From Nostoc sp. 'Lobaria pulmonaria (5183) cyanobiont' (GTDB lineage Bacteria; Cyanobacteriota; Cyanobacteriia; Cyanobacteriales; Nostocaceae), in NCBI RefSeq assembly GCF_002949795.1, contig NZ_CP026692.1, positions 3,084,545 to 3,148,544 on the forward strand: a DNA stretch of 64,000 bases, in the 5' to 3' direction. The notes under the pieces are model-generated. The model did no database searches. It worked only from the letters and a program-made list of their open reading frames with translations, and was not told the origin of the DNA. This document shows positions 38,467 through 47,943 of this stretch, piece by piece (within the stretch, counting starts at the first letter, position 1; every line of letters begins with the position of its first letter). A program made the translations under genes and the position numbers.

Positions 38467-40875
38467 CTAGAAAAAATCTTTCTTAGTATTGTAGAAATTG
38501 GTAGAATTGGCTACTTCATAATCCCTATGAAGGGTTGAAAAGTCATGATGGCTCAAAACAATGGCAATAGCAACATCCATCATACTTTGCGATTCATTCA
38601 GTTTCTCTTCCAAATAAATGTGCCAATAAACTTTCACATCACTTTCGAGAATTGGCTTTTCAATTGATGTAACAACACCGTCCTGCTTGGGATGAATCGA
38701 GTAAGCACTGTATTTCCACTCATTCTTGTCCTTGAGAATGATGTCAGGGGAATCACCAATCTGTAATTGGAGATGTAACTCGTTTAAACGTACCCCCTGA
38801 TAAATGTCAAACATTCTCGATACAAACTCTCCAGGGCTGCGTGCAGCTACTTCCATCAGAATCGGTTCTTCGCTACCTTCTTGTAGGAAAAAATCAATAT
38901 TGATTACACCATTTTTGGGATAACCGTGTTCTAAACTTTGTAACGTATCACTTGAAAATTGCCAAAGTTTCTGAAATTCTGGATCTTCTTCTCTAACAAC
39001 AATATTGCCGATTTGATGACCATAAATGAATTCATCATTAGGTCGATAGTGCTTGCAAGCAGCAAAATAACAAGCTTGACCATTTTTGATGACAACACTT
39101 GTATTGTATAATTGACCTTTAATGAATTCATCAAATTCAAATTCTTCATTTGAATCTACATTGCTGTCACACCAAGCTTTCAAATCATCAACAGTATGAA
39201 TTCTTCTAGTTTTTTCACTTCCGGCTCCGGTAACTGGTTTGATAAAGATGTGATTACCTAGTTCTTCTAGAACAAACTTTAAGTAGGAAATTGGATCTTT
39301 ACGGTACTGGTCTTGAGCAAAAATCAGATACTTTGGCACCCGAATAAGGGAATTTTTCAGGGCAGATTTGAGGTAACTCTTATCGGTAAACTGGCGGATT
39401 ATGGTTGGGCGATCGCCTACTAGATTTAGAGCTTCACGCAACTGTGCAGCTAACAATACTGAATACTCATCATTGGTAACAATGCGATTGTTATCCAAAA
39501 GTTTATAATCAGTCTGAATCTGTTGATAGGTTTGGAGCAGATTTTGCAAATTGTAAGGTTCTACAATCCGCACAAGATCCAAGTGCTGATACTGGGAGGA
39601 TACAACCTTACTGAGTCCTCGTCTGCTACAGAGTAAAACCAGATTTCTATTATCTGATTGGATATGCTTAAAATCAGTTTCGTAGGGAAGCATATCATGC
39701 AGAACAAAAATAGTCTGCTTATTGCTATCTATCTTACTACTGTCCAAGACAACTGAATTTGCCTGCTCGCGGAGCATTTCTTGTACCAACTGGACAATTT
39801 CTTGTGAACATCCCCATGACAGAGTTACTCCTGACCCTCCATGTCCATAATTATAAAATACGTGTGTGTTTAAAACCCTTTCCACACAAACATTTTCCTC
39901 TGTTAATGGTCGTAAACCAGTCCTAACAGGCTCTTTCTCATCTAGTGGGAGTTCTCTTAATTCCTGTAGAAACTCCAAACAGCCATCATACATCTGTCGG
40001 ATAATTGGAACTTCAAGAGATAAATTTGTATCCCATTGGTCTTGCTGCGTTAATCCTCCCAAGACCACCAAATCATCCCCTTTAGGAACTATGTAAACGA
40101 TGTCTTGCTCATTTGAAGAAGATTCTTCGTGGGAAATACAATGAGCGTCTGTCACAACTTTCCCCAGATTCTTAACCCTGACAAGTGCGCCTCTCAAAGG
40201 ATACATAGAAGTATCCCCTGTAGTTGCTATTGAACCTAGTCCAGCACAGTTAACAATTGCCTTTGCATTAAAACGATGAAGTAGTTCTTGTTCATTTTGA
40301 ACCACATTGACAGTGATTTTTTCCTGGATGATCTCACATCCAATATCCTTTACGTATTGAAGTAACCACTTCATGTAGACATCGGTATTTGTCATCGGAG
40401 CCATGTGTTTATAAGCATCTTTTATACCTCCTTTAAAATTCAAATCAATCGTTTCTTTGACAATCTGTAAGCCTCTTTCAAATCCATCAACCTTATTCTT
40501 CAACTCATTCATTTTGCGAAGGTCATCAGGTCGATTTTCCAAAACATCCTTGAAATAGAAATATGCATCCCTCAAATAAAGTCCTGTTTCTTCTGAACCA
40601 AACTCTGTGTGTATTTTCTTGAATTTATTATAGGTAGTCATACACCAGTCTTTAGAGCGTTCCAAGGATCTAGGAGCTCCATGCCTACCACAGACTGCCG
40701 GTGGCCATTCCCACAATGCACCTGCCACAATAGAGGTTAAATCTGGGGCAAAACGATCCGCAACAATCACAACACTAAAACCTGCCTCTCTCAGACATAT
40801 AGCGGTTGTTAGACCACTTACTCCAGCCCCAATTACTAAAATATTCACATCATTATCCGGCAAGAAATTGCTCAT
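38467..40875 (-). CDS. D-amino-acid oxidase / ATP-grasp ligase fusion
   Basis: From ATG 40875 there are 802 residues. The N-terminal 1-370 is a FAD enzyme of the DAAO/DASPO type: GxGxxG at G16/G18/G21, ADRFAP at 39-44, VRTGLRPLTEENV at 317-329 and YNYGHGGSGVTLSWG at 341-355. After a linker, about 400-720 is an ATP-grasp ligase. It has HIFIKPVTGAGSEKT (K546), EFDEFIKGQLYNTSVV, GVINIDFFLQ and the metal-site MEVAARSPGEF, like carboxylate-amine/dipeptide ligases of the BL00235 or L-amino-acid-ligase type. The fusion could oxidise one amino acid and ligate another. No carrier protein or obvious operon partner is adjacent. Its codon use and A+T content are like its neighbours. Confidence 0.85.
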   Translation of the reverse strand: MSNFLPDNDVNILVIGAGVSGLTTAICLREAGFSVVIVADRFAPDLTSIVAGALWEWPPAVCGRHGAPRSLERSKDWCMTTYNKFKKIHTEFGSEETGLYLRDAYFYFKDVLENRPDDLRKMNELKNKVDGFERGLQIVKETIDLNFKGGIKDAYKHMAPMTNTDVYMKWLLQYVKDIGCEIIQEKITVNVVQNEQELLHRFNAKAIVNCAGLGSIATTGDTSMYPLRGALVRVKNLGKVVTDAHCISHEESSSNEQDIVYIVPKGDDLVVLGGLTQQDQWDTNLSLEVPIIRQMYDGCLEFLQELRELPLDEKEPVRTGLRPLTEENVCVERVLNTHVFYNYGHGGSGVTLSWGCSQEIVQLVQEMLREQANSVVLDSSKIDSNKQTIFVLHDMLPYETDFKHIQSDNRNLVLLCSRRGLSKVVSSQYQHLDLVRIVEPYNLQNLLQTYQQIQTDYKLLDNNRIVTNDEYSVLLAAQLREALNLVGDRPTIIRQFTDKSYLKSALKNSLIRVPKYLIFAQDQYRKDPISYLKFVLEELGNHIFIKPVTGAGSEKTRRIHTVDDLKAWCDSNVDSNEEFEFDEFIKGQLYNTSVVIKNGQACYFAACKHYRPNDEFIYGHQIGNIVVREEDPEFQKLWQFSSDTLQSLEHGYPKNGVINIDFFLQEGSEEPILMEVAARSPGEFVSRMFDIYQGVRLNELHLQLQIGDSPDIILKDKNEWKYSAYSIHPKQDGVVTSIEKPILESDVKVYWHIYLEEKLNESQSMMDVAIAIVLSHHDFSTLHRDYEVANSTNFYNTKKDFF

Positions 40876-41381
40876 GAAAGGTTCTCTCAATTTTTGTGCA
40901 GTACAAAACAAAATGCATTAGCTTGCCCATTAATGATATTAATTCGTGCGCTTTTGGTTTGGCGTAGGGTTAAGAAATTCTTAGCATTTGGCATTTACTA
41001 CGAGTATTACTTAGCAATTGTTTTCGGTTAACAACTAAGTAGTATTAATAATGGTAAAAATGAGTGGTTGGCCTAGAAGATGTTTGAAAATTCCTCTTGT
41101 TAGTAGTAAAAACTGTACTTATTGAGATACGCGCTACTCGGATTAAAGATTTCGACTATTGCTTATCTAGAGCGGATTTTAGGCTAATAAATAGAACTAA
41201 CAAATAATTTGGCAAGCCACACCGCGCCTTCTCACACCTAAATCTTGACTATTTTGTATTAATCTTCAGTACAAGGAAAGGCATGAAAAATACTTAAGTA
41301 ACAATCAACCAACCACTCAACGAAACAGCTTGCAAGCATAACCAAAAAAAATTGAGTTACAAGAACAATACCTCTGCCAAT
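40876..41381. other. intergenic region, no gene seen
   Basis: About 500 AT-rich bases upstream of the DAAO/ATP-grasp gene, with no supported coding sequence. The stretch ttaacaactaagtagta at about 41028 weakly resembles the TACCAACTA-type motif. Confidence 0.35.
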
Positions 41382-41561
41382 TTAGGAGGTTACAGCGTCG
41401 GTAGAAGCGGTATAAATCTGTCCTAAAGAAGTAAGCTTGGCAAAAATTTTGGCTAATAAAATAGGCAACAGCCAAAACAACGTCGCCCAAGGTATTATTG
41501 TATGAAAGAACCTCAACATCGTCCGATAACTACCACCCATCCCTGTCCAACGCGATATTCC
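41382..41561 (-). pseudogene. IS transposase N-terminal relic
   Basis: The minus strand encodes ISRWTGMGGSYRTMLRFFHT and IIPWATLFWLLPILL. This is the conserved SRWTGxGGSYRTxxRF motif at the start of a cyanobacterial DDE transposase. It ends in TAA at 41382. The remainder is missing. Confidence 0.6.
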
Positions 41562-41657
41562 TATTGAACATAGGTTTTTCTGACTACCGATGCGATCGCT
41601 TCTTTATTGACTGGGGACTGTGCAAGAGTTAGAAGAGTTAGCTCTTGCTTGACTAGG

Positions 41658-41763
41658 TTACAACCAAAACTGACGCAAACACTCGCTACCAAACTTGGCA
41701 AACACCCATTGCACACACCCCGATAGTTGCTCATTCCAATTTCCTAGCAATTTTTGTGCCAAT
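41658..41763 (-). pseudogene. short protein-like relic
   Basis: A minus-strand frame reads ILAQKLLGNWNEQLSG then CVQWVFAKFGSECLRQFWL to a stop at 41658. It looks like the C-terminus of a lost gene, family not recognised, lying in transposase debris. Confidence 0.3.
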
Positions 41764-42020
41764 ATTCTTTACTTTCGCAAGAAAAACTTACATTGCGAAG
41801 TATAAGCAAGATTGAGTAGGAAATCAACTATTTAAGCTGAACTTCCCCCTGCAAATAAATCTACATAGACTCAAAAGCCCATCACTACAACGATTTCAAT
41901 TGTTGAGTCAATATTGTGTACCAAATGATTGTTAGCATTCTATTAAGGGAGGGGCAATTAAACTGCCCTTTTCTAATGTTCTACTGTTAAATAAAAATTG
42001 TTCAAATCGCTTTTGAATCT

Positions 42021-42833
42021 TCAATCTTGTGAATATTTATGAGGTTCTCGTCTCAAAGGTACACACCAAGGTGTACCCATTACTGGGTCTGGCACAATTC
42101 GACAAGCTAATCCAAACACCTCCTGCACCATTTCTTCTGTCATTACATCTGCTGGAGTTCCATAAGCCATAACAGCGCCATCACGTAAAGCTATTAGCTG
42201 ATGAGCATAACGACACGCCTGATTCAGGTCATGCAACACCATGACAATTGTTCGCTCCTCAAGTTGATTCAAATCCCACAGCAACTCCAGCACTTCCACT
42301 TGATGAGCTAAATCTAAAAAAGTTGTCGGCTCATCCAATAGTAAAATTTGTGTATCTTGCGCTAAAGTCATGGCTATCCAAGCACGTTGCTTCTGTCCAC
42401 CAGAAAGGGTATCTACGGCTCTATCAGCTAATTCGTTGAGGTCTGTAGTTGTTAATGCTTTGCGGACTTGACGTTCATCTTCAGTTGTCCAAGATTGCAG
42501 CCAACTTTTTTGATATGGATAACGACCTTGTGCTACTAAATCTCGCACAGTCAATCCTTCTGGTGCAACTGGCCCTTGAGGAAGAATACCGAGTTGTTGT
42601 GCAACTTTGGTCGTTGACTGTCGAAAAATATCAGCACCATTAAGATATACAGTACCAATATGAGGTTTGAGTAATCTGGCTAAACCTCGCAGTAGAGTAG
42701 ATTTCCCGCAGCCATTGGGGCCAACTAGAGCAGTAATTTGTCCTGTGGGAATTAACAGGTTAAGACCGGATATGATGGGTTTGCCATCGTAAGCTAGGCT
42801 CAGATGTTGGGTTTCAAGGACTGTGTTGTCCAT
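42021..42833 (-). CDS. ABC transporter ATP-binding protein, iron-siderophore type (FecE/FepC-like)
   Basis: From ATG 42833 the 270-residue ATPase has Walker [11 protein letters not shown]-loop LPQG, signature [12 protein letters not shown], Walker [13 protein letters not shown] and the H-loop VLHD. Overall it matches FecE/FhuC-type ATPases of siderophore and haem importers. It energises the two permeases encoded just upstream on the same strand, although a 330-bp gap separates it from them. The first 26 codons of the longer frame are not conserved-looking. Confidence 0.9.
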   Translation of the reverse strand: MDNTVLETQHLSLAYDGKPIISGLNLLIPTGQITALVGPNGCGKSTLLRGLARLLKPHIGTVYLNGADIFRQSTTKVAQQLGILPQGPVAPEGLTVRDLVAQGRYPYQKSWLQSWTTEDERQVRKALTTTDLNELADRAVDTLSGGQKQRAWIAMTLAQDTQILLLDEPTTFLDLAHQVEVLELLWDLNQLEERTIVMVLHDLNQACRYAHQLIALRDGAVMAYGTPADVMTEEMVQEVFGLACRIVPDPVMGTPWCVPLRREPHKYSQD

Positions 42834-43161
42834 AAGACTTTCTGATTGCAAGAATAAGTGATCTGAAAGTGCGTAGCTAGCTGCAAAGCGGCTGATGCTG
42901 GCAAAGCGCATTGCCGCCTAGTGCCTTGTTGCGAACGCTTTTGAATCCAATTAATAATTGTTGGCAGGGGAATGACCAAAATCCGATTTTTCAAGCTAGT
43001 CAAAATCCCGGAGCAGAGTATCTTATGGGTCATTCTTTAAAGTTAGCGATCGCCTTTGAGGATAGATATTTAGATCGGATTACGATAATCTTACCAATAA
43101 TATTGGGTACTTAGTCCGGCGCTTGGTAAAGATACTCTGACATCAGATTCTCCTTTCCTAC
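42834..43161. other. gap between permease and ATPase genes
   Basis: No gene is supported. The size of this gap is unusual inside an ABC operon. It contains HIP1 and an AT-rich stretch, so a separate promoter for the ATPase gene is possible. Confidence 0.35.
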
Positions 43162-44202
43162 TCATCTTTGCCGCCTTTTATACAGTAAATAGATAAAATA
43201 AGGCGCTCCTAAGGCAGCAGTTAGCAAACCACATGGCAATTCTGTCGGAGAAAATAAAGTCCTACCCAAAAAATCTGCTGCTGCTACCAACAATCCTCCG
43301 TTCAAGGCGGCAACTGGTAGTAAATTTTTATGTATTGACCCCACAAGTCTACGTGCCAAATGGGGAGCCATTAATCCAACAAAGCCAATTGTACCGCCGA
43401 TCGCCACACTTGACCCAGCCAGCGCCACACTCACTAACAATAATTTGCTTCTTTGCCATGTGACTCGACTACCGAGTCCTTTAGCTACTGTATCACCCAG
43501 TTGCAAAGTATCAAGTTCTTGCGCCAGCAGTAAAGCAAAGGGAACGAAGATAACTATCCAAGGTAGCAGTTGCCAGACTTGCTCCCAACTTTTACCAGCC
43601 ACACTACCTTCCAACCAGACCAATGCTCTGGTAACATCGTTGATTTCACCAAAAGTGAGCATTAATGTAGTGAAAGCTCCCATAATTGCTGCAAGTGCAA
43701 CTCCCACTAAAACTAAGCGCAGAGGTGATTTTTCTCCCGTGCCAGCTAGCAAGTAGATTAGACAGCCCACAATAAAAGCACCACCAAAGGCAGCAAAGGG
43801 CAAATACATAGTGGGTACAGCCGGAAATAGTACAATCAAAATCACAGCTGCTAAGGCTGCACCTGCATTTACCCCAACAATACCAGGGTCAGCTAAAGGA
43901 TTACGTGTTAATCCTTGTAAAATTGCACCCGCAATTGCCAAGCCCACTCCTACCAACCAGGAGATTAACACTCTCGGTAAACGCAAAGTGACAACAACAA
44001 AGGGAGATTCTGGATCTTGAGTTGGTAAACCAATAACAGCTTTCACTATGTCTGCTGGCAAGACAGGATAATCTCCTAAACTAAGACTCATCCCCAAGAC
44101 TGCGAGCGTGAGTAATAGCAGTAGTAACAATACTCTAGTTACAGGCTGGTTGCTAAGTATTGAATTTTGAATTATAAATTTTGAATTTTGAATTGTTGTC
44201 AC
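43162..44202 (-). CDS. FecCD-family permease, second subunit
   Basis: A BtuC/FecD-type permease with about nine to ten helices. It shows VVVTLRLPRVLISWLVGVGLAIAG split over two helices, GLTRNPLADPGIVGVNAGAA and GFVGLMAPHLARRLVG, the coupling motif to the ATPase. I place the start at GTG 44202, which overlaps the previous gene's TGA as GTGA. The first 20 residues then come from a heptamer-repeat DNA (TTIQNSKFIIQNSI), a sign that the repeat has invaded the gene boundary. It forms the membrane pore with the FecC-like subunit. Confidence 0.85.
   Translation of the reverse strand: MTTIQNSKFIIQNSILSNQPVTRVLLLLLLLTLAVLGMSLSLGDYPVLPADIVKAVIGLPTQDPESPFVVVTLRLPRVLISWLVGVGLAIAGAILQGLTRNPLADPGIVGVNAGAALAAVILIVLFPAVPTMYLPFAAFGGAFIVGCLIYLLAGTGEKSPLRLVLVGVALAAIMGAFTTLMLTFGEINDVTRALVWLEGSVAGKSWEQVWQLLPWIVIFVPFALLLAQELDTLQLGDTVAKGLGSRVTWQRSKLLLVSVALAGSSVAIGGTIGFVGLMAPHLARRLVGSIHKNLLPVAALNGGLLVAAADFLGRTLFSPTELPCGLLTAALGAPYFIYLLYKRRQR
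44161..44195. repeat. heptanucleotide array (ttttgaa) in coding DNA
   Basis: About four to five units of ttttgaa encode the N-terminus of the second permease, immediately after its start. Confidence 0.75.
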
Positions 44203-45218
44203 CCTCTTTTTACCCGCCAACGCACTAAATACAACAAAAACGGCGCTCCCAAGAGGGCTGTCATCACACCAACAGGCAATTCTTGGGGTCTAATTAACCA
44301 ACGGGCTGCTAAATCTGCCCATACTAGTAAATCTGCACCAAACACGGCTGCACAAGGCAATACCCAACGATAATCAACACCCATGACTCCCCGCGCCAGA
44401 TGGGGAACTACCAGACCGACAAAGCCAATAGGCCCTGCTAATGCCACAGCACTCCCTGCTAATATGACAACGCTTGATGCTGTTGCCAACTTGATCCAAC
44501 CTGTTTGCTGACCTAAGCCTGTGGCTACTGACTCTCCCAAGTTGAGGACGTTAATTTGTCTACTTAAGGCAAAAGCTGTTAATAATCCTACTACCATCCA
44601 GGGCAGTACAGTTAGAAATAGATTCAAGTCTCGTCCTGCTAGAGAACCTGCTAGCCAGAAGCGGACTTCTTCAAGAGTGCGCGAGCTTAAAATTAGTACA
44701 CCTGTGGTAATTGAAGATAGCAAGGCAGTTAAAGCTGCACCAGCAATAGTCAGATTCAATGGTGTTGAGCCTCCTTGTCCAAGTGAACCAAGGGAGTAAA
44801 CTGTTAAGGCTGCTATTAAGGCTCCAATAAATGCTACAAGGGTAATCAGGGCGGGTGTTGATACACCCAAGCCAAAAACCACTGTTACCACTGCTAAGGC
44901 TGCACCTGCATTGATCCCCAAAATTCCTGGTGCGGCTAAGGGATTTTGAGTTAGTCCTTGCATTAACGCCCCAGCTACGGCCAAACTAGCACCCACCATA
45001 CTTGCTATCAGTGTACGCGGTAGACGCATCGACCGGATAATTATGTGTTCGGTAGAGTCATCATAGTTAGTGAATGCAGTAAGTATTTTGGCAATGGGAA
45101 TGTCAGCTGCACCGTAAGAAATGCTGGCGAAAATACCTAACAATACCACTAACATACCTATGCCTAAACTGAAAATGCGGATATAGTATTTTTCAGGGTG
45201 AGAAATATTTGTGTTCAT
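44199..45218 (-). CDS. FecCD-family permease, first subunit
   Basis: The 339-residue permease has about nine helices, with RSMRLPRTLIASMVGASLAV, GLTQNPLAAPGILGINAGAA and GFVGLVVPHLARGVMG. It matches FecC/FhuB-type siderophore permeases and pairs with the following subunit as the heterodimeric pore. It is the first gene of the fecCDE-like series. Its promoter region is the intergenic stretch around 45219-45370. Confidence 0.85.
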   Translation of the reverse strand: MNTNISHPEKYYIRIFSLGIGMLVVLLGIFASISYGAADIPIAKILTAFTNYDDSTEHIIIRSMRLPRTLIASMVGASLAVAGALMQGLTQNPLAAPGILGINAGAALAVVTVVFGLGVSTPALITLVAFIGALIAALTVYSLGSLGQGGSTPLNLTIAGAALTALLSSITTGVLILSSRTLEEVRFWLAGSLAGRDLNLFLTVLPWMVVGLLTAFALSRQINVLNLGESVATGLGQQTGWIKLATASSVVILAGSAVALAGPIGFVGLVVPHLARGVMGVDYRWVLPCAAVFGADLLVWADLAARWLIRPQELPVGVMTALLGAPFLLYLVRWRVKRG

Positions 45219-45508
45219 GGATTTATAACAAGAGTTAACTTCATACCTCTGCTTTTTCTAAGTTTTAAGCATAATTGCTAATTGACAAAAGTAAGATTAT
45301 CAGAATCTCTCACAGATGACCAAAGACTCGGATACTGTTGGCGGATATAATACATAGCTGTATTTTTAGGTGCTACGTAAGCTCAAACCTTCAATCTGTC
45401 GTTGCGGCTTTTAGTTGTAACACTTTTGTTTAGGCGTTTGTAACACTTTCGCCAACAGTATCCCCAGCGTAGGCGATCGCTGTGCGTTGCTCCAGACAGG
45501 GCAACTAG
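45219..45508. other. intergenic region upstream of the ABC genes
   Basis: No supported gene. It includes a HIP1 site near 45473 and short fragments that look like transposon-flank debris. The promoter of the permease operon should lie here. Confidence 0.35.
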
Positions 45509-45898
45509 ATGTATGGTTTGTCCAAAAATTTTTTGCAGGTAGGAAAAGCTTACTCGTTCATGAAATACTTTCTTGAAGACGAGCAAGCAAATCTAACTAT
45601 TACCACTGTGACACTGCGAGTACAAATCCTCAAGGATCAATTTAATCAAAGTTTGGGATTGCCTTTTAAAGAACTTTTGCCAACAAGTGTAATTGAACAA
45701 AGCATGAAGGAGCTAAAAATTAGATATTATAGGCGTTTATTTGACCCGGTAGTAACTCTATGGGCGTTTTTATCTCAAGTAATAGAAGCTGATAAAAGTT
45801 GTCATAGTGAACCACGGGTTCGCAAACGCCGCCCAAAAGCTTACCCATTGATGACAAAACCCCGGCACGAATTACGTAAACAATTACAAACTGCTTAA
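45509..45898 (+). pseudogene. internally deleted IS4-type transposase
   Basis: The frame joins a transposase N-terminus (QFNQSLGLPFKELLPTSVIE, LFDPVVTLWAFLSQVIEADK) directly to its extreme C-terminus (RVRKRRPKAYPLMTKPRHEL). The whole catalytic core is missing, as in a non-autonomous IS derivative. A second copy of the C-terminal piece lies at 46799. Confidence 0.7.
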
Positions 45899-46189
45899 TT
45901 GATTAGCGTTTCCGCTTTTCTTAGTGCCATTCGTCTCAGTATGTTTTCAGAAATCAAATCGGAGTCCTATAATTCTCAATAATTTTAAATTAATGACTAG
46001 GAGTCACAAGAAGATCAGCGTTTGCCCTACTAAAATTATGCGATCGCTCTTAAGGCGGGTGGTTACGCGATCGCTAACCGACTAAAGTGACTTTTAGAGG
46101 TGCCGTGAAAAGTTAGGACGGCTGCCCTTGATTAAATATGGTATTTTAACAATTGGTTCAAAGAAGAATTCCATTTTTATTCTCATTCG

Positions 46190-46569
46190 ATGAAGCTCAA
46201 ACCAAAAATCACGATTGCTGACCATTTTTTGGGAATAGAAGACCCAGGAATAGACCGCACTAAACGACACAATTTAATTGATATCATGACGATTGCTATC
46301 TGTGCAGTGATTTGTGGGGCAGATGGTTGGGTGGGAATAGAGACTTGAGCTTAGTGCGAAGTATGAATGGTTAAAAACATTTTTAGAACTCCCGAATGGC
46401 ATTCCTTCACACGATACATTTGCACGGGTATTTGCATAAAATTTATCCCCAGCAGTTCCAGTCATGTTTTCTTGATTGGATGAAATCCATAACTAAGATA
46501 ACTAATGGTGAAGTTGTCGCACTTGACGGGAAAACCTTACGTGGTTCTTACGATAAAAGTAGCGATCGC
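46190..46569 (+). pseudogene. ISAs1-family transposase relic
   Basis: From ATG 46190: KPKITIADHFLGIEDPGIDR and LIDIMTIAICAVICGADGW. After stops and frameshifts, KYEWLKTFLELPNGIPSHDT then NGEVVALDGKTLRGSYDKSS. These are ISAs1 (H-repeat type) signatures including the first catalytic Asp. The frame breaks off at a HIP1 octamer (about 46561-46569), where it is joined to a TonB-receptor relic. Confidence 0.75.
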
Positions 46570-46780
46570 CTCGATAAAACAAGGCTGCATCGGTGCGAAC
46601 ATAGGAAGGAACAGTGAATTCATTGGGTATGCCATTTGTGCGATCGCCGACATACACCAACCCAAATCCACCACCTACCCCTTGCAAATTACCTTTCTGA
46701 ATTTGATAGGTTGTCCAAAGACTCGCACTATTAAACGGCACATTCCCCAAGCGATCGCTCCAGTAGGGCGAGGTAATATA
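46562..46780 (-). pseudogene. C-terminal relic of a second TonB-dependent receptor
   Basis: On the minus strand the sequence NVPFNSASLWTTYQIQKG, GGGFGLVYVGDRTNG and FTVPSYVRTDAALFYR matches the end of the beta-barrel of cyanobacterial siderophore receptors. Compare AHVASLWTTYTFGTGSLKG in the intact receptor downstream. Only about 70 residues remain, between an ISAs1 relic and an IS4 relic. Confidence 0.7.
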
Positions 46781-46798
46781 TACGCACGAGTCTTTTGA

Positions 46799-46960
46799 CG
46801 CTGCCCAAAAGCTTACCCTTTGATGATTAAGCCCCGCCATGAATGGGAGCAGGCAATTGCAAACTGCTTGAACCACTGTAAGCATCACCTTTTCATCATC
46901 TGCCAATTTACTTGGTCGTCACCAAGAGATAACGTTCAAATCCGAATGGCACGCTTGTAA
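46799..46960 (+). pseudogene. IS4-type transposase C-terminal relic
   Basis: The frame reads CPKAYPLMIKPRHEWEQAIA and runs to TAA at 46958. It is the same C-terminus as in the deleted element at 45509-45898, slightly diverged. It ends just before the hesA repeat copy begins. Confidence 0.55.
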
Positions 46961-47045
46961 ACCACAAACCCCTAATAGTGCCTGGAATAAATACCAACTT
47001 TACAGGTAGTAAATCAGAAAAATGTATAGATAACTACAATACTTG

Positions 47046-47063
47046 CTACCAACTAGGTGGTAG
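47046..47063. promoter_or_regulatory. dyad operator candidate upstream of hesA copy 2
   Basis: Same palindrome (ctaccaactaggtggtag) and same distance to the ATG as in front of hesA copy 1. Confidence 0.4.
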
Positions 47064-47093
47064 ATTTTACAACTGATAAAGAGGTAAAAAGCG

Positions 47094-47852
47094 ATGAACT
47101 TAACACCCAGTGAGTTAGAACGCTATCACCGCCAAATGATGCTTCCCAATTTTGGAGAAGCAGGACAAAAGCGCTTGAAGTCTGCAACGGTTTTGGTTAC
47201 AGGTGTAGGGGGATTAGGCGGGACATCAGCGCTTTATTTGGCAGTAGCGGGTGTTGGGCGGCTAATCCTAGTTCGGGGTGGTAACTTGCGGCTAGATGAT
47301 CTCAATCGTCAGGTTCTGATGACAAATGATTGGGTAGGTAAGCCAAGAGTACTCAAAGCCAAAGAAACTCTACAAGCGATTAATCCTGATATTCAGGTGG
47401 AAGCAGTTGATGATTACGTTACAAAAGAGAATGTAGATTTTTTAGTGCAATCTGCTGATATAGCTGTTGATTGCGCCCACAATTTCACAGAGCGGAACTT
47501 GCTCAATCAGGCTTGCGTGCGCTGGCAAAAACCAATGGTAGAAGCTGCAATGGACGGAATGGAAGCTTACCTGACAACGATTATTCCTGGTGTCACTCCT
47601 TGTCTATCATGCTTGTTTCCAGAAAAGCCGGATTGGAATCAGCGTGGGTTCTCGGTTATCGGTGCTGTTTCTGGGACACTCGCTTGTCTTAGTGCATTAG
47701 AGGTAATAAAGCTGATTACTAAGTTTAGTCAACCCCTATTGTCACAACTGCTAACAATCGATTTGATGCGAATGGAATTTGCCAAACGACATTCTTATCG
47801 CGATCCTTCATGTCTGGTGTGTGGTAGTAGTTCTTGTTCGGAAAATTCGTAA
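47094..47852 (+). CDS. hesA: HesA/MoeB/ThiF-family adenylating protein, copy 2
   Basis: Nearly identical to copy 1: same E1-type ATP site and CLSC/CLVC zinc ligands. It differs at one internal residue (F for S in ENVDFLVQ) and in the last ten residues (CGSSSCSENS). Both copies look functional, and their promoter regions are also duplicated. It is followed on the same strand by the AraC-type regulator (91 bp), which leads into the siderophore-uptake genes, so it may now be expressed in an iron context. Confidence 0.85.
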   Translation: MNLTPSELERYHRQMMLPNFGEAGQKRLKSATVLVTGVGGLGGTSALYLAVAGVGRLILVRGGNLRLDDLNRQVLMTNDWVGKPRVLKAKETLQAINPDIQVEAVDDYVTKENVDFLVQSADIAVDCAHNFTERNLLNQACVRWQKPMVEAAMDGMEAYLTTIIPGVTPCLSCLFPEKPDWNQRGFSVIGAVSGTLACLSALEVIKLITKFSQPLLSQLLTIDLMRMEFAKRHSYRDPSCLVCGSSSCSENS

Positions 47853-47943
47853 ACAACATCTTTATAAACAACCGAATCTACTTGATGAGCCAAGTATCTG
47901 TTATTTTGACTCTTGAAATACTTCATAGTAGCTTACCATTACA

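Larger units (their letters stand above)
46970..47852 (+). repeat. direct repeat copy B (hesA and promoter region)
   Basis: Second copy of the 883-bp unit found at 32702. The left boundary abuts IS4 debris, consistent with IS-linked or recombinational copying. Confidence 0.9.

Noticed and set aside
46502..46906. 134-codon minus-strand frame as one gene
   Set aside because: Only its middle is a TonB-receptor relic; both ends are antisense of transposase relics.
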